The notes below the pieces were generated by a model. It saw only the letters and a list, made by a program, of their open reading frames with translations, searched no databases and was not told where the DNA came from. From the NCBI GenBank assembly GCA_052034445.1, contig JBPOIN010000239.1:1-7408 (forward strand): a stretch of DNA of 7,408 bases, written 5' to 3'. Both the position numbers and the translations under genes were made by a program. Positions 5,807-7,408 of the stretch are shown one piece after another. Position 1 is the stretch's first letter. Each line of letters opens with the position of its first letter. Origin of the DNA: Sterolibacterium sp052034445 (GTDB taxonomy: Bacteria; Pseudomonadota; Gammaproteobacteria; Burkholderiales; Rhodocyclaceae).

Positions 5807-7408
5807 TCACTCAACAGTCACAGACTTGGCCAGATTGCGCGGTTTATCCACATCGGTGCCTTTCACAAGCGCCACATGATAAGCCAGCAGCTGTAATGCC
5901 ACGACGTGCAGAACCGGAGACAACAGTCCATAGTGCTCCGGAAGACGCAGGACATGCACCCCGGCACTTTCGGAGACAGCGCTGTCCGCGTCGGCAAACA
6001 CATACAGCTCACCGCCGCGCGCATGCACTTCCTGCAAATTCGACTTGAGCTTTTCCAACAGACTGTCATTGGGAGCAATCGAAATGACAGGCATGTTCTT
6101 ATCGACAAGCGCAAGCGGGCCATGCTTGAGCTCTCCTGCAGGATAACCTTCTGCATGGATATACGAAATTTCCTTGAGTTTGAGCGAACCTTCGAGTGCA
6201 ATCGGATAGTGCGGCCCCCGCCCCAAAAACAGCGCATGCTGTTTGCCGGCGAAATCCTGCGCCCAGTGTTCGATGTCGCCTTCAAGCGCCAGAACCTTCT
6301 GCACCGCAACCGGCAGATGACGCAACTCGTGCAAATACTGACTTTCAGCCTGCGCAGCAAGGCAGCCACGCTGCTTGGCCAATGTGACGGCAAGCAGAAA
6401 CAAGGTGGCCAACTGCGTCGTGAAGGCCTTGGTTGATGCCACCCCGATCTCCGGCCCCGCGCGAGTCAGAAATTTCAGCGCACATTCGCGCACGATCGCC
6501 GACTCAGCCACATTGCATAGCGCCAGGGTGCATTCCATGCCCTGGCTGCGCGCATGTTTGACAGCCGCCAACGTATCCGCGGTTTCACCGGATTGCGAAA
6601 TCGCCACCACGAGTTGATCAGGATTAGCGACCGATTCCCGATAGCGATATTCGCTCGCAATCTCGACCACACAGGGAATGCCCACCAGTTGCTCGATCCA
6701 ATAGCGCGCCACGAGGCCCGAGTGATAACTCGTACCACAGGCCAGAATCAGCACCGACTGAATTTTGCTCAACATCTGCGGCGCAGCGACGCCAAACAAG
6801 TGCGGCGACAAAGTCTGTGCAGCATCCGCACCACCGAGCATTTCGAGTGTATTCGCGAGTGCCGCAGGCTGCTCGAAAATTTCCTTCTGCATGTAATGCC
6901 GATACGGACCCAGCTCGACCGCATCGGCCGATAGCGTGCTTTCATGGACCGTGCGTTGCACCGGGCTGCCATCGGCCGCCACAATGCGGTATGAATCCCG
7001 GGTGAGTTCGGCCAAATCGCCATCCTCAAGATACACCATGCTGCGCGTCACCTGCAGCAAGGCCGAGGCATCCGAGGCGGCATAGTGACCATCGCGCGCC
7101 AGCCCCAGCAGCAGAGGGGCGCCGTGGCGCGCCACGACGATTCGCTCGTCGCCTTCACGGATCACAGCGATCGCATACGCCCCGATCAATTGCGCCGTGG
7201 CGCAGCGCACCGCGGCGAGCAAATCCGGCGTCGTGCGTTGAATCTCGGTGATCAGATGCGCAATGGCTTCGGTATCGGTATCAGAGGTGAATACATAGCC
7301 CGCAGCCATGAGCCGCTGTTTGATCTCGGCGAAGTTTTCGATGATGCCGTTGTGCACCACCGCCAGCGCATTCGAAACATGCGGATGGGCATTCCGTTCC
7401 GAAGGGAC
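5807..7408 (-). CDS. glmS: Glutamine--fructose-6-phosphate aminotransferase (isomerizing), 5' end outside window
   Basis: The 533 visible residues align by eye with E. coli GlmS from about residue 80 to the end; the full protein would be about 612 residues. The enzyme converts fructose 6-phosphate and glutamine to glucosamine 6-phosphate, the first step to UDP-GlcNAc for peptidoglycan and LPS, in the cytosol. The glutaminase domain keeps VVHNGIIEN (visible residues 17-25, with the oxyanion-hole Asn-Gly) and SDTDTEAIAHL; its catalytic Cys at position 2 is off the window. The two SIS sugar-isomerase domains keep ILACGTSYHSG (about 221), SQSGETADTLA (about 271), GVASTKAFTTQ (about 322), LFLGRG (about 393) and HAEGYPAGELKHGP (about 418). 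The end, DKPRNLAKSVTVE, matches the conserved tail with its active-site Lys. A GTG inside VVHNG (7360) is an internal valine, not a start. No clear terminator follows. Upstream regulation cannot be seen. Confidence 0.98.
   Translation of the reverse strand, partial: VPSERNAHPHVSNALAVVHNGIIENFAEIKQRLMAAGYVFTSDTDTEAIAHLITEIQRTTPDLLAAVRCATAQLIGAYAIAVIREGDERIVVARHGAPLLLGLARDGHYAASDASALLQVTRSMVYLEDGDLAELTRDSYRIVAADGSPVQRTVHESTLSADAVELGPYRHYMQKEIFEQPAALANTLEMLGGADAAQTLSPHLFGVAAPQMLSKIQSVLILACGTSYHSGLVARYWIEQLVGIPCVVEIASEYRYRESVANPDQLVVAISQSGETADTLAAVKHARSQGMECTLALCNVAESAIVRECALKFLTRAGPEIGVASTKAFTTQLATLFLLAVTLAKQRGCLAAQAESQYLHELRHLPVAVQKVLALEGDIEHWAQDFAGKQHALFLGRGPHYPIALEGSLKLKEISYIHAEGYPAGELKHGPLALVDKNMPVISIAPNDSLLEKLKSNLQEVHARGGELYVFADADSAVSESAGVHVLRLPEHYGLLSPVLHVVALQLLAYHVALVKGTDVDKPRNLAKSVTVE

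Noticed and set aside
7307..7360. GTG at 7360 as the glmS start
   Set aside because: The frame continues without a stop to the window edge with conserved GlmS residues (PSE.NAHPHVS), so this codon is internal.

Overview
The window comes from a proteobacterium. The evidence is a GlmS of the Gram-negative type, an outer-membrane protein ending in phenylalanine, and the pairing of DUF1302 with DUF1329 proteins that is known mainly from gamma- and betaproteobacteria. GC content is moderate to high. The sequence does not allow a genus to be named. All five recognisable genes lie on the minus strand, so the biological reading direction is from high to low coordinates.

Layout in transcription order. 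(1) 7408-5807: glmS (glutamine--fructose-6-phosphate aminotransferase), missing about its first 79 residues beyond the right edge. (2) 5679-4423: a flavin-dependent oxidoreductase of the nitronate monooxygenase/2-nitropropane dioxygenase family with a cysteine-rich tail. (3) 4422-4172: a 251-bp gap holding a near-perfect 18-bp dyad, a likely operator. (4) 4171-2225: a DUF1302 outer-membrane beta-barrel-like protein. (5) 2194-800: a DUF1329 periplasmic protein, 30 bp downstream of the DUF1302 gene and followed by a strong terminator hairpin at 756-780. (6) 755-425: about 330 bp without a gene, holding a promoter candidate and a copy of the motif that forms half of the upstream dyad. (7) 424-2: the start of a secreted or membrane-anchored BNR/YCF48-like propeller protein that runs off the left edge and may be frameshifted near position 116.

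The DUF1302, DUF1329 and YCF48-like genes form the interesting part. In many proteobacteria these three families sit next to an RND/MMPL-type exporter gene, and together they look like an envelope system for moving or handling hydrophobic compounds. The exporter gene would be expected just beyond the left edge. The two transcription units here share the 11-mer ACATCGTCCAT at almost the same distance from their start codons (102 and 106 bp). This suggests they are co-regulated by one transcription factor although a terminator separates them. GlmS (cell-wall amino sugar supply) and the flavin enzyme appear to be unrelated upstream neighbours.
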